Position numbers and translations under genes: made by a program. From an uncultured Psychrobacter sp. (lineage in GTDB: Bacteria > Pseudomonadota > Gammaproteobacteria > Pseudomonadales > Moraxellaceae), in assembly GCA_947501045.1 (NCBI GenBank), contig CANMUI010000001.1, positions 1 through 64,000 on the forward strand: a stretch of DNA of 64,000 nucleotides. Reading direction: 5' to 3'. Positions 9,198 through 18,646 of this stretch are shown one piece after another. The notes below the pieces were generated by a model. That model searched no databases and was not told the origin of the DNA. It saw only the letters and a program-made list of their open reading frames with translations. The number at the start of each line of letters is the position of its first letter. The stretch's first letter is position 1.

Positions 9198-9578
9198 CTA
9201 AATAGAGAACGATGAACCGCAGCCACAAGAGGTAGTAGCATTAGGGTTTTGTACCACAAAGCGGGCACCTTCTAGACCTTCAGTATAGTCGACAGTAGAG
9301 CCTTGCAAGTATTGATAACTTAAGGCATCAATAACTAAGCTTACATCGCCATTATCGAAATTGGCATCGTCTTCGTTCAAATCACTGTCAAATCTAAAGC
9401 CGTAAGAGAAACCTGAACAGCCACCACCCGTCACATAAACACGAAGCATAAGGCTAGTATCTCCTTCTTCTTCACGCAAGCGGCGTACCTTTTGGGCAGC
9501 ACTGTCCGTTAAATTTAATACAGTGGGATCTACAGGTTGACTTGAGCTTGGATCATATTGGTTAGTTGATTCGTTCAT
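9198..9578 (-). CDS. erpA: Iron-sulfur cluster insertion protein ErpA
   Basis: This A-type carrier delivers Fe-S clusters to apo-enzymes, in E. coli including the isoprenoid enzymes IspG/IspH. The three cluster-binding cysteines are present: one in VTGGGCSGF (Cys54 from the chosen start) and two in the C-terminal SCGCGSSF (Cys118, Cys120). The 126-residue protein has a polar N-terminal extension of about 20 residues. The start MNESTNQ has GAGG close upstream; a Met seven codons earlier has no ribosome site. It could in principle be another A-type carrier, but it stands alone rather than in an isc operon, as erpA does. Confidence 0.88.
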   Translation of the reverse strand: MNESTNQYDPSSSQPVDPTVLNLTDSAAQKVRRLREEEGDTSLMLRVYVTGGGCSGFSYGFRFDSDLNEDDANFDNGDVSLVIDALSYQYLQGSTVDYTEGLEGARFVVQNPNATTSCGCGSSFSI

Positions 9579-10037
9579 ATCTACCTCAGTTACTAACATA
9601 ATTACTAAAATTGAGTTACTAAAATTGAGTTACTAAAACTAAATAGGGGCTTATCCTGCTTATGCCAGTATTCATCAACAACACTACAAATAAAGTAGCG
9701 AGTGTTTTTGATTCAATAGAGACTGTTATATATAGCAAAATAGTGGCGACAGTTAAGTATTGAGAAGCATATATAAGCCGTCCTGTGTCTCCTAGCAGTA
9801 TATCATAATGGGGGTTAGCTTTAGTTTGTCAATAGCAGGATTTGTTATTGAACTCAAGGTTACTTGCCACAATAAATGTATAAATTTGAACTGCTTATTT
9901 AGGAGGGGTAGAACATTTAATCGTTTGCCTATTGGCTAAGCGTTTGAAATAATAGCCGCCAAATGCCCTGAGTATGCTTTTTAATACTTTATACCGATAT
10001 TAAGACGAAAAAACCTTTATTAAGATGAAGAAAACCT
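9579..10037. other. Divergent intergenic region with tandem repeat
   Basis: This region between erpA (minus) and yheS (plus) must hold both promoters. Immediately upstream of erpA lies a 14-base tandem repeat (TTACTAAAATTGAG twice, then a partial third copy) at about 9602-9638. No small gene is apparent. Confidence 0.5.
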
Positions 10038-12116
10038 ATGATCGAATTTAAAGATGTAAGCGTGCGCCGTGACGGTCGTATGTTGTTTAGCGGTGCCAGC
10101 TTCCAGCTCCATCCTGGCCAAAAGATTGGCTTAACGGGTAATAATGGTACGGGCAAATCTACGTTATTTGCGCTGTTATTGACTTATATGGGAGCTGGAG
10201 ACACTGAGGTCACACTTGATAAAGGCGAGATTAGTATACCTGATAGCTGGCATGTCGCGCACATGGCGCAAGAAGTGGGCGCTAGCAGCCAAACGGCTAT
10301 TGATTATGTACTAAGCGGTGATGAGCAGTGGTACACCATCAATGCAGCCCTAAGTGATCTAAGTCAGGTGAGCGATGAGCAAATTGGAATGCTGCATCAG
10401 CAGTTTGATGAGATCGACGGTTATCGTACGCCAACCAAAGCGGCGCAAATTATGGCAGGTCTTGGTTTTAATACTAATCAGCATGAATTGCCAGTAGAGG
10501 GGTTCTCTGGGGGCTGGCGCATGCGCTTAAACCTTGCTAAAACCTTGATGAGCCGCGCTGACTTAATGCTACTCGATGAGCCTACCAACCATTTGGATTT
10601 GGATGCGATATTGTGGCTTGAAACATGGATCAATCAATTTACTGGTCTCGTTATTGTCATCTCTCATGACCAAGCGTTTTTAGATGCTACCGTTGATCAC
10701 ATCTTGCACGTAGAACAACAAAAAATCACCCTTTATACCGGTAATTATCAGCAGTTTATTCGTACCCGTCATGAACGTATGGCGCAGCAGCAGCAAGCTT
10801 ACGAAAAGCAGCAGGAAACCCGCGCCCATTTAGATGATTTTATTCGTCGTTTTCGTGCCAAAGCCAGTAAGGCAAAGCAAGCGCAGAGCCGTATCAAACA
10901 GCTTGAGCGCATGGCTGATTTGTCACCGATGATGGCTGATAATCCTTTTTCATTCCAGTTTTATCCCCCTGCTAATATGAGCACGCCACTCATCGAGATG
11001 ATAGATGCTGACATCGGTTATAGCGAGACGCCGCTTCTTTATAACGCCAGTGTACAGGTGACGCCCGATACGCGTCTTGGCCTGCTAGGTATGAACGGCG
11101 CAGGTAAGTCAACTTTGATCAAAGCTTTGGTGGGTGAGCTTGGTATCTTATCGGGCAGCTACCGTGTCTCAGATACGCTTAAACTTGGCTATTTTAATCA
11201 GCATCAAATGGATGCCCTAGATGCTGCTGCTACGCCGATGCAAATGCTGCGCCGTCTGGCTGGTAAAACCTCCGATGCGTTATTGCGCTCCTTTTTGGGT
11301 AGCTTTGATTTTCGGGGTGAGCGTATTGACACTCCAAGCGAGCTGTTTTCAGGAGGCGAACGTGCGCGTTTGACCCTAGCCTTGATCGTCTGGCAGCGTC
11401 CGAATGTCCTTGTACTCGATGAGCCCACCAACCATTTGGACTTGCAGATGCGTCAAGCCTTAACTTTAGCGTTGCAAGGTTTTGAGGGCGCAGTGGTGCT
11501 GGTGTCACACGACCGCGAATTAATTGCCAACGTCTGTGATGAATTATACTTGGTACATGACGGCCGGATTGATGAGTTTGATGGAGATATCAGCGACTAT
11601 GGTAAGTGGCTAAGCGATAAGCGCAAGCAAGAAAACACGGCTGATAAAAACAGTGGTAAGCAAAAAAAAGATAAAAAGGCTAATAAGCAGTTTGTGCCAC
11701 AGCCAACAAAGATCAAAAGTACAAATAATCACTCAGACAGTAGTAAAGATATTCAGGTAGCAAAGCTGGATGAATCAACTAACTCTGCACAAACAACCTC
11801 CAAACAGGCGATACCTCAGCAAAGCACACTTAGCAAAGAAGAGCAGCGTAAATTGGCCGCCGAACAGCGTAAGCTGACGGCTCCTATTCGCCGAGATATT
11901 GAGAATACAGAAAAGTCACTAGCCGCTATTGAAGATAAATTGGCTAAACTTGAAGAAAAACTAGCCGCTACTGATCTTTATGAAGAGCATCGCAAAGCTG
12001 ATCTGCTCAAATTACTTGAAGAACAAACCTCATTGCAACAACAGCACAGTGATAATGAAGAGAAGCTATTGCAGGCGATGACAACCTTAGAAGAGATGGA
12101 AGCAGATTTTGGCTAA
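10038..12116 (+). CDS. yheS: ABC-F family ATPase, YheS type
   Basis: ABC-F proteins are soluble twin-ATPase factors that bind the ribosomal E site and resolve stalled or slow translation. This one has two nucleotide-binding domains: Walker A GNNGTGKST (residues 34-42) and GMNGAGKST, each followed by an SGG signature and a LLDEPTNHLDL / VLDEPTNHLDL Walker B. Between them is a Lys/Gln-rich P-site tip linker (QQQQAYEKQQETR). The N-terminal start resembles YheS rather than EttA or Uup. At 692 residues it is about 55 longer than E. coli YheS, because of a charged linker (about 530-600) and a C-terminal coiled coil. No membrane domain is present, so it is not a transporter. Confidence 0.88.
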   Translation: MIEFKDVSVRRDGRMLFSGASFQLHPGQKIGLTGNNGTGKSTLFALLLTYMGAGDTEVTLDKGEISIPDSWHVAHMAQEVGASSQTAIDYVLSGDEQWYTINAALSDLSQVSDEQIGMLHQQFDEIDGYRTPTKAAQIMAGLGFNTNQHELPVEGFSGGWRMRLNLAKTLMSRADLMLLDEPTNHLDLDAILWLETWINQFTGLVIVISHDQAFLDATVDHILHVEQQKITLYTGNYQQFIRTRHERMAQQQQAYEKQQETRAHLDDFIRRFRAKASKAKQAQSRIKQLERMADLSPMMADNPFSFQFYPPANMSTPLIEMIDADIGYSETPLLYNASVQVTPDTRLGLLGMNGAGKSTLIKALVGELGILSGSYRVSDTLKLGYFNQHQMDALDAAATPMQMLRRLAGKTSDALLRSFLGSFDFRGERIDTPSELFSGGERARLTLALIVWQRPNVLVLDEPTNHLDLQMRQALTLALQGFEGAVVLVSHDRELIANVCDELYLVHDGRIDEFDGDISDYGKWLSDKRKQENTADKNSGKQKKDKKANKQFVPQPTKIKSTNNHSDSSKDIQVAKLDESTNSAQTTSKQAIPQQSTLSKEEQRKLAAEQRKLTAPIRRDIENTEKSLAAIEDKLAKLEEKLAATDLYEEHRKADLLKLLEEQTSLQQQHSDNEEKLLQAMTTLEEMEADFG

Positions 12117-12156
12117 AAACTGTTAAATACTATCGTTAAGTATCATTATTAAATAC

Positions 12157-12189
12157 AAAAAGGGAAGAGCACCAGCTCTTCCCTTTTTT
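12157..12189. terminator. Bidirectional terminator between yheS and the RlpA-like gene
   Basis: A perfect 10-bp stem (AGGGAAGAGC at 12161-12170 with GCTCTTCCCT at 12175-12184) with a 4-base loop is flanked by an A run and a T run. It sits between two convergent genes. Confidence 0.85.
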
Positions 12190-12214
12190 ATTACGTTACG
12201 GGCTATTTATTATA

Positions 12215-12577
12215 TTACTGCCTACGATATTTGCCATCACCGTAAGAGAGTATCTTCATACTAGTCGTACAAAGTTTACAGTTTATCTTACCTGCAGCTG
12301 CTTTAGATAAATCCAGAATGCGTCCCCGAGTAAAAGGGCCTCTATCTGTAATTTTTACTATCACACTCTGCTTGGTCTTCTTATTGGTCACTTCTACTTC
12401 GGTACCAAATGGCAGCGTTTTGTGCGCTGCAGTCATGGCATTCATATTGAAGATACTACCACTAGCGGTACGCTTGCCATGGAACTTATCTCCATAGTAA
12501 CTGGTGTTACCTGCGAAAACCGTAGTCGTTAATAGTAGTGATAAAGTGATAACTAAAGACTTGATTAAATAAGACAT
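12215..12577 (-). CDS. RlpA-like exported double-psi beta-barrel protein
   Basis: This 120-residue protein has a signal peptide (positively charged start, hydrophobic core, cleavage after VFA) and a single RlpA-type double-psi beta-barrel. The diagnostic segments are YYGDKFHGKRTASG, AAHKTLPFGT and ITDRGPFTRGRILDLS. RlpA in Pseudomonas is a septal lytic transglycosylase acting on glycan strands lacking stem peptides. This protein is much shorter, has no lipobox Cys and no SPOR domain, so it would be a soluble periplasmic or secreted relative. Two cysteines near the C-terminus (CKLC) are unusual. Enzymatic activity is not assured. Confidence 0.82.
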   Translation of the reverse strand: MSYLIKSLVITLSLLLTTTVFAGNTSYYGDKFHGKRTASGSIFNMNAMTAAHKTLPFGTEVEVTNKKTKQSVIVKITDRGPFTRGRILDLSKAAAGKINCKLCTTSMKILSYGDGKYRRQ

Positions 12578-12630
12578 TCATTACCTTTTTACGATTTATA
12601 GAATAGACAGATGTTTTTGCCTATATGATC

Positions 12631-12649
12631 TATACTCCCCATGAGTATA
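12631..12649. promoter_or_regulatory. Operator-like palindrome upstream of the RlpA-like gene
   Basis: A perfect inverted repeat TATACTC-N5-GAGTATA lies about 55 bases upstream of the RlpA-like start codon. Its size suits a dimeric regulator, but no regulator can be named. Confidence 0.35.
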
Positions 12650-12803
12650 AATAATATGGCTATTTTACGGTAAAATTATTACTGTATTCTTACTAAAGAG
12701 TAAAAAGGGTTGTAGAAAAAAGGCTTGCATATCATAAAGTTAAGCAACTACCCATTCTATTATTTATAACAAACGTCATACTAACAAGGGGTAGCGAATA
12801 ATA

Positions 12804-12833
12804 TTGACACAATTCTTGCATATTTAATATATC
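12804..12833 (+). promoter_or_regulatory. Candidate sigma-70 promoter for an orphan transcript
   Basis: A perfect -35 TTGACA (12804-12809) is followed after 18 bases by TATATC (12828-12833). There is no open reading frame downstream before the terminator at 13104, so if active it would make a short untranslated RNA. Confidence 0.4.
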
Positions 12834-12839
12834 TGTCTT

Positions 12840-13138
12840 CTTGATTTTAAATACAAAATATGACAATATTAATTTTATAGAAATAAAAATTTAATAAAAA
12901 TTACATTTTTGTTGCATTTAAGAAATATAAAAGTTATTATTTCTGCGAACAAAATTTAGTTACTAAAGCCCTATTACTTAAGCCCACGTAAGCTTAGAAA
13001 CATCTAGGATTTATACCTCCTTATAACTCTTATCAAGACTTACTGCAAGTTAAGCTGTAAGTAAAAAAATCTTATTATCTACACTAAAGTATCTAACCTT
13101 TTTAGGAGCAAACAGTAAATCGTTTGCTCCTTTTTTTG
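12840..13138 (+). ncRNA. Candidate small RNA ending at a strong terminator
   Basis: Between the RlpA-like gene and cbpA lies about 850 bases without a gene. A plus-strand promoter candidate at 12804 and a strong terminator at 13104-13138 would define a transcript of about 300 bases. The 3' part holds a second hairpin (CTTACTGC / GCTGTAAG, about 13038-13060). The gene upstream on the plus strand (yheS) already has its own terminator, so the one at 13104 needs another transcript to end. No known RNA family was recognised. This is inference from signals only. Confidence 0.35.
13104..13138 (+). terminator. Strong orphan intrinsic terminator
   Basis: A perfect 10-bp stem (AGGAGCAAAC with GTTTGCTCCT, 8-base loop) followed by seven T residues on the plus strand. 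It follows no annotated plus-strand gene: the nearest, yheS, ends 1 kb earlier. Confidence 0.8.
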
Positions 13139-13429
13139 GTTATAAATTTGTTCAAAAAGAGTATTTGAATTTTGCTACAGTCAGCTTGCAGCCGCCTTGC
13201 TTATGGCATACTGTATTATTAAGTTGTTTGTAAGAATGGTAGATAAAAATAACATTGTAAAAGTAACTATAGAACCAAATATAGTTTCCCTATAAACCTT
13301 TATGATAAAGGTAGTTACTATTTAGACTTTAAAGATATTTAGATTTTAAAAGCACAAAATATATGTTTATTGCGCTATGTTATAAAGAATATAGTGAATT
13401 AGTAAGTATAAAAATATAAGGAAAATAAT

Positions 13430-14434
13430 ATGGCAGAAAAAAACTATTACGACATTCTTGGAGTCAAAAAAGACGCCTCAGATGCTGACATCAAGAAAAA
13501 GTACCGCAAGTTGGTACGCCAGTATCACCCCGATGTCAGCGATGATCCGGACTCTGATAACAAGATCGCTGAGATCAATAACGCTTATGAAACCTTAAGA
13601 GATAAAGACAAACGTAGCGAATATGATGCGATGCTCGATAATCCATTTGCTGGTCAAGCAGGTGGCTTCGGCGGTGCAGGGTTTGGTGGTCAGAGCAGCG
13701 GTGGTGGCTTTCGCTGGGAGGATATCAAAGATCAGTTCGGTGATGGCGAGGCTTTTGGTGGTGGCGGCTTCCGCTTTGATGATATTTTCTCAGCGTTTGG
13801 ACGCGGCGCACGTGGTCAAACCGGGGGACAAAGTAGCGGTTTTGATCAATTCGGTGGCGGTTTTGGTGCGCAAGATAGCGCTGGTCAAGATCAACATGCG
13901 GAGATTAGTGTTGATTTGGCATCGGTCTATAGCGGCGACGACTATAGTATTAAATTAAATGTGCCAGTGCGTCAGCCTAATGGTAGCGTCGATTATGAGA
14001 ATAAAACCTTGAAGATTAAGATCCCTAAAGGTATCACAGACGGTAAGCAAATTCGCTTATCTGGCCAAGGCGCAGCAGGTTTTGGTGGCGGCAAAAACGG
14101 TGATTTGTTCTTAAAAGTAAAGGTTACTCATGCTGATAATATTCGCCTAGAAGGGGCAAACGTTTATCAAACGGTAAATATCACCCCATGGGAGGCCGCC
14201 TTAGGTGAAAAAATTAACGTCAGTACGCCAGCGGGAACTTTGGGTGTGACTATTCCCAAAAACAGTAAATCTGGTAGCAATCTACGTCTAAAGGGCAAAG
14301 GTATTCCTGCCAAGCAAGCGGGCGACTTATATTTAACTTTAAATATCGTTAATCCTGAAGTTAGCAACGATGAAGAATTCCAAGCTTATGAGCAGTTAAA
14401 ACAAGCCTTTGCTGGTACTAGTATAAGGCGTTAA
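13430..14434 (+). CDS. cbpA: DnaJ-family co-chaperone CbpA
   Basis: CbpA is a DnaJ homologue that stimulates DnaK and, in E. coli, also binds curved DNA in stationary phase. The protein has an N-terminal J domain with HPD at residues 33-35, then a long Gly/Phe-rich region (about 75-160), then two beta-barrel substrate-binding domains (NVPVRQPNG, IPKGITDGKQIRLSGQG). It lacks the CxxCxGxG zinc-finger repeats of DnaJ, which sets it in the CbpA class. Length 334 is somewhat above E. coli CbpA (306) because of the extended G/F region. It is followed 125 bases later by its modulator gene cbpM. Confidence 0.92.
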   Translation: MAEKNYYDILGVKKDASDADIKKKYRKLVRQYHPDVSDDPDSDNKIAEINNAYETLRDKDKRSEYDAMLDNPFAGQAGGFGGAGFGGQSSGGGFRWEDIKDQFGDGEAFGGGGFRFDDIFSAFGRGARGQTGGQSSGFDQFGGGFGAQDSAGQDQHAEISVDLASVYSGDDYSIKLNVPVRQPNGSVDYENKTLKIKIPKGITDGKQIRLSGQGAAGFGGGKNGDLFLKVKVTHADNIRLEGANVYQTVNITPWEAALGEKINVSTPAGTLGVTIPKNSKSGSNLRLKGKGIPAKQAGDLYLTLNIVNPEVSNDEEFQAYEQLKQAFAGTSIRR

Positions 14435-14559
14435 CTAAGCTTTCTATCACTTGCAGCTATATAGGTAGCCACCATAGTAAATAGTAAGCTCATAATAACG
14501 ATAAAATGAACAGCAAACACGGACGATCATAAAACAAAGAGCAACTGAGGATAATAATT

Positions 14560-14889
14560 ATGAAACAATCCCATGAATTCACCGACATCATCATGAGCTT
14601 TGATGAATTAGTGTCCGTTTGCGGTCAAGAGCGCCAATGGATACTGGCTTTGATAGAAGAGAATATTATCGAATATGATGTGCCTGAAACCAAGCAGTTC
14701 ACTGGCTATCAGCTCACCACTGTGCGCCGTGCCTCACGTCTTAGCCGTGATTTCGACGCCAGCGTACCGGCTATTGGTTTGATACTGGAGCTGCTAGATG
14801 AGGTTGAGCAGCTACGTCAGTTCAAACGCCAGTGGGAAACGGATACAGCTATGATTGAAATAGATGCTGATAGCATAAAAAACCAGTAG
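14560..14889 (+). CDS. cbpM: Chaperone modulator CbpM
   Basis: CbpM binds the J domain of CbpA and inhibits its co-chaperone and DNA-binding activities. The 109-residue protein has the MerR-like helical layout of the family: FDELVSVCGQERQWILALIEENII, then a helix around RRASRLSRDF, and a final helical segment IGLILELLDEVEQLRQ. Its place directly after cbpA is the conserved arrangement and the best evidence for the name. A strong terminator follows. Confidence 0.87.
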   Translation: MKQSHEFTDIIMSFDELVSVCGQERQWILALIEENIIEYDVPETKQFTGYQLTTVRRASRLSRDFDASVPAIGLILELLDEVEQLRQFKRQWETDTAMIEIDADSIKNQ

Positions 14890-14896
14890 TTTTTAT

Positions 14897-14932
14897 CCAA
14901 CAAAAAGGGCTTATCAAAGCCCTTTTTGTTGG
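14897..14932. terminator. Bidirectional terminator between cbpM and sstT
   Basis: A perfect 16-bp stem (CCAACAAAAAGGGCTT with its complement, 4-base loop) between convergent genes, with A and T runs inside the stem ends. Confidence 0.9.
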
Positions 14933-14995
14933 TCACAAACAAACTTATTTATTGGTTGTTAATGAGTAAACTATTATTAACGGGCAAACCATTTA

Positions 14996-16198
14996 TTAAC
15001 GAGAAAACTTGGGATCAGCGGCGGCGGTAAATAGCACGTCTGTCGATGAGTTCAGTGCGGTTTCAGCAGAATCTTGTATCACGCCGATAATGAAGCCGAT
15101 GGCGACTACTTGCATAGCAATGTCGTTTGGAATGCTAAATAAGCTGGCGGCAAGAGGAATAAGTAGTAGCGAGCCACCAGCAACACCTGAGGCGCCGCAA
15201 GCGCTAATAGTAGCGACGAGACTTAAGAGTAGTGCTGAGGCGAAGCTGACTTCGATACCCAAAGTATGCGCCGCGGCAAGCGTCAACACATTAATAGTAA
15301 TCGCCGCGCCCGCCATATTAATAGTAGCCCCTAGCGGAATGGTTACTGAATAAGTATCTCGATGTAGTCCCAATTTCTCAGCAAGATTCATATTAACCGG
15401 AATGTTGGCCGCTGAGCTACGAGTAAAGAATGCTGTAATTCCCGACTCGCGCAGACAAGTAAACACTAACGGATATGGGTTTTTGCCAGTCTTGATAAGT
15501 ACGATCAGTGGGTTTGCAACTAAAGCGATAAAAAGCATACAGCCTACCAATATCATTAAGATACGGGCGTATCCTGCTAGAGCTGTAAAGCCAGTTTCAG
15601 CTACAGTATTGGCAACCAGTCCTAAGATACCAAAAGGCGCTAAAGCAATAACCCACTTAACGACCTGAGAGATGGCTTCTGCAAAATCGTTAACCACAGT
15701 ACGAGCGGTGTCGCTCGCTTGACGCAAAGCAAAACCGATAATAATGGCCCAAGCTAGAATACCGATATAATTGGCATTAGCAACGGCATTGACAGGATTA
15801 GCCACCAAGTTTAAGAGCAGATTGGTCAAGACTTCTTGCAGGTTTGCAGGCGGTATCTGTTCGATATCAGCATTGATTAAAGTCAGCTCAGTAGGGAACA
15901 AAAAGCTTGCTCCTACAGCGGTAAGGGCGGCCAAAAAAGTGCCAAACATATACATGATGATTACAGGTTTGACGTACACTTCGTTGCCGCTACGATGTTG
16001 GCTAATTGCAGCCATTACTAGTACAAATACCAGTACCGGCGCTACGGCTTTTAGCGCACCGACAAACAGCGTACCTAACAACCCTAGGGCTATACCGATA
16101 TTAGGTGCTAGCCAACCTAGTAAAATTCCTAGGATTAAACCTATAATAATTAGTGGTACCAGCCCTATGCGTTGATACATCATTATCAGCGAACGCAT
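14996..16198 (-). CDS. sstT: Serine/threonine:sodium symporter SstT
   Basis: SstT imports L-serine and L-threonine with sodium across the inner membrane. The protein of about 400 residues belongs to the dicarboxylate/amino acid:cation symporter family: multiple membrane helices, a re-entrant loop with FTRSSAANIPVNM, the conserved PLGATINMAGAA motif, and the C-terminal IGVIQDSAETALNSSTDVLFTA segment characteristic of SstT. I chose the start at 16198 because GAGGGG lies just upstream; a start 28 codons earlier has no such signal. Confidence 0.93.
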   Translation of the reverse strand: MRSLIMMYQRIGLVPLIIIGLILGILLGWLAPNIGIALGLLGTLFVGALKAVAPVLVFVLVMAAISQHRSGNEVYVKPVIIMYMFGTFLAALTAVGASFLFPTELTLINADIEQIPPANLQEVLTNLLLNLVANPVNAVANANYIGILAWAIIIGFALRQASDTARTVVNDFAEAISQVVKWVIALAPFGILGLVANTVAETGFTALAGYARILMILVGCMLFIALVANPLIVLIKTGKNPYPLVFTCLRESGITAFFTRSSAANIPVNMNLAEKLGLHRDTYSVTIPLGATINMAGAAITINVLTLAAAHTLGIEVSFASALLLSLVATISACGASGVAGGSLLLIPLAASLFSIPNDIAMQVVAIGFIIGVIQDSAETALNSSTDVLFTAAADPKFSR

Positions 16199-16398
16199 TA
16201 CTATCCCCTCAAAGAAGTCAATAAAAATGATTAAAGCATCAGTAAATAATCGCCGAATAGTAGCATCTTTTAAGCTATTCACCTACTGCCATATTAAAAG
16301 CAGCTAAATAAAAATACGCTATAAGATAGCTATAGCATGCATTAAAAGATAATTTGTGGTTTACAATAAAGCGAATAAAGCGTTTTATAAGCCGCCTA

Positions 16399-16926
16399 CT
16401 AGACTTTAAAATGCGTAAGCTTGTAGCCTAATTGCTGGTAATGCTTATATTTCTGACGACCCTCTTGCACACTGGCAGTGTCAGGTCTAATGATCTCAAG
16501 AATGCGAGTAAGACGGGTATTACTAGTGGTAGTAATAAAATTATTGACGGGACGCGCCGTGATATTAACAACAATACCGTTAAACTCTGCTGGCAGATAA
16601 GGGGCTAACAACACAGGAGCCAAAAGTGCACTCGTTACTGTATGAGCGTTGGCAACATGAGCATTGGTAACGTCGTTAGAGTCATTAATATTGGAATCAC
16701 TAATCTTTGCATCGAGCATTAAACGTTGATGCGGTATAAACCCTGAAGCGGCATATGACCATAGCGCATCATCAAGCTCACTAATTAAGCTCTCATCTTC
16801 AACAAGAATCAACAGTGACTCATGGCTTTTATTAAGTGCTGTTTGGATTAAATGACAAATAAAGCCCAAGAAATCTTGGGCTTTACTCTCACTTAATACA
16901 TAAAAGCTAACGTTTGGTTTTTGCAT
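16399..16926 (-). CDS. holC: DNA polymerase III chi subunit HolC
   Basis: Chi links the clamp loader to single-strand binding protein at the replication fork. The protein has the HolC pattern: an N-terminal strand VSFYVL, a helix with FICHLIQTALNK, and DDALWSYAASGFIPH. The C-terminal half includes PVNFITTTSNTRLTRILEIIR. A low-complexity Asp/Ser/Asn/Ala insert near residues 72-97 lengthens it beyond the 147 residues of E. coli HolC. It lies directly downstream of pepA, the common gammaproteobacterial order. The ATG at 16926 is preferred; an in-frame TTG seven codons upstream is possible. Confidence 0.85.
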   Translation of the reverse strand: MQKPNVSFYVLSESKAQDFLGFICHLIQTALNKSHESLLILVEDESLISELDDALWSYAASGFIPHQRLMLDAKISDSNINDSNDVTNAHVANAHTVTSALLAPVLLAPYLPAEFNGIVVNITARPVNNFITTTSNTRLTRILEIIRPDTASVQEGRQKYKHYQQLGYKLTHFKV

Positions 16927-16969
16927 ACTAGTTATTTTGCATCTCAATTACACAGTAGCTTACGACTAC

Positions 16970-18646
16970 CTAAGCCATATCTGCATGATTTTTGAGATAC
17001 TGCATAAATAAAGGTACCGGACGACCCGTTGCTGATTTATCTTTATCTGAGCTCCATGCTGTACCAGCGATATCTAGATGCGCCCACGGCTGGCCTTCTT
17101 CAACGAAGCGCGATAAGAAACAAGCGGCAGTAACTGCTCCTGCGCCTTTACCACCGATGTTTTGGATATCAGCGATAGGAGAGTCGATTAGCGACTGATA
17201 GGCATCGTCTAATGGCATGTGCCAGATAAGATCCCCTGACTGCTCACTAGCATTTTCTAAAGCAAATAACACATCTTCATCATTACTAAATACCGCTGAG
17301 CGTACATGACCTAAAGCTACTACGATAGCTCCGGTCAAAGTTGCCACATCAATGATAGCTTTGGGCTGATAACGCTGCACGTAGCATAAAGTATCTGCTA
17401 ATACTAAGCGGCCTTCAGCGTCAGTATTCAAGATCTCAACCGACTTGCCATTCATCGCTTTGACGATATCACCCGGACGAGTAGCATCACCTGCTGGCAT
17501 GTTTTCCGCACAAGCTAAAGCGCCCACGACGTTGATTGGTAGACGCGCTTCACATAACGCTTTGATCGTACCTAGAACAGATGCCGCGCCACCCATATCG
17601 AACTTCATCTCATCCATACCCGCGCCAGGCTTGATAGAGATTCCGCCCGAATCAAAGGTAATGCCTTTACCAACGAGTACAATAGGCGCATCATCATTGG
17701 TGTTTTGTGTTTTGTTGTCGACATGCTTAGCGGATTTTTTACTAGATGACTTGTTGCTAGCAGACTTAGGAGTCGGTAGCTTATCAGTAAGCGCTTTTAG
17801 ACCGCCACTGACTTTAGCGCCGCTCACCATACCTGCCGTAGAGGAGATTTTCGCACCAAATTTTGACTTACCTTGATACTCCATCAAGACCAGTTTGCCC
17901 TCGCGCGCAGAGCCTTTAGCCACCGCTAAGAAGCACTCCATACCTAGTGCCATCATCTCTTTTTCGCCAAGTACGGTCACTTTTAATAAATCAGGATAAG
18001 CTTTTTCCAGCTCTTGGGCTTGTTCTGCCATATAGGCTGGGAAACAGATATTGCCCGGCTCATTAGCTACATCACGGGTTAAGTTTTGACCAGCAAACAC
18101 TGATTGTGTAAAGTCTAGTATGTCTTGGAGCGACTTATCTGCAAGCAAATAAATATCCGTTAATACCGGAGTCGTTTGCTCAGACTTGTATTTGTCAAAT
18201 CGATAGCTTGCCGCTAATAAATTAAGCGCAAATTGGCTAAATTGGTTCTCTTCTAAATCATCGCCCAAGGCCACAGTGATAGAAGCTACGCGCTTTTGGG
18301 TGCTGTTATAGATAGTCTTAGCAATTTTTTTCAAAGTAGTTTCGTTAAGCTTATCAGTGCTACCGATACCCACTAATAATAGTTGTACTGGGTTTTGCTT
18401 GGCTGTTTTTTTGTCACCTACTAAAGCATAATCAGCAACGGTTTCACCAGCTTTACCACTAAAATGCGAGACTTCAATCAGCTGTTCAATACGGTCGGTA
18501 TAATCGGTTAAAGCTGACTTTGCGATAATGTTTTTCTCATCATCGATCAATACCACTAAAGAGGCCGCATCTTTATCTTTAGCTTCTTTTTTAAGTATCT
18601 TTTGGGTATGAGTCTTTGGTAGCTGTTGGGTTAGTTTAATATTCAT
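16970..18646 (-). CDS. pepA: Cytosol (leucyl) aminopeptidase PepA
   Basis: This M17-family di-metal aminopeptidase removes N-terminal residues from peptides; in E. coli PepA also binds DNA in XerCD site-specific recombination, and a xerD gene lies 10 kb away. The signature NTDAEGRLVLAD and the metal/lysine segment GKGITFDSGGISIKPG are intact. The 558-residue protein is about 55 longer than E. coli PepA, mostly from a Lys/Ser/Asn-rich insert between about residues 300 and 335. The start MNIKLTQ has AAGGAT upstream; an 18-codon longer version lacks it. The gene precedes holC. Confidence 0.93.
   Translation of the reverse strand: MNIKLTQQLPKTHTQKILKKEAKDKDAASLVVLIDDEKNIIAKSALTDYTDRIEQLIEVSHFSGKAGETVADYALVGDKKTAKQNPVQLLLVGIGSTDKLNETTLKKIAKTIYNSTQKRVASITVALGDDLEENQFSQFALNLLAASYRFDKYKSEQTTPVLTDIYLLADKSLQDILDFTQSVFAGQNLTRDVANEPGNICFPAYMAEQAQELEKAYPDLLKVTVLGEKEMMALGMECFLAVAKGSAREGKLVLMEYQGKSKFGAKISSTAGMVSGAKVSGGLKALTDKLPTPKSASNKSSSKKSAKHVDNKTQNTNDDAPIVLVGKGITFDSGGISIKPGAGMDEMKFDMGGAASVLGTIKALCEARLPINVVGALACAENMPAGDATRPGDIVKAMNGKSVEILNTDAEGRLVLADTLCYVQRYQPKAIIDVATLTGAIVVALGHVRSAVFSNDEDVLFALENASEQSGDLIWHMPLDDAYQSLIDSPIADIQNIGGKGAGAVTAACFLSRFVEEGQPWAHLDIAGTAWSSDKDKSATGRPVPLFMQYLKNHADMA

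Noticed and set aside
15009..16175. Several plus-strand frames opposite sstT
   Set aside because: They are shadows of the membrane-protein coding sequence with no domain match.
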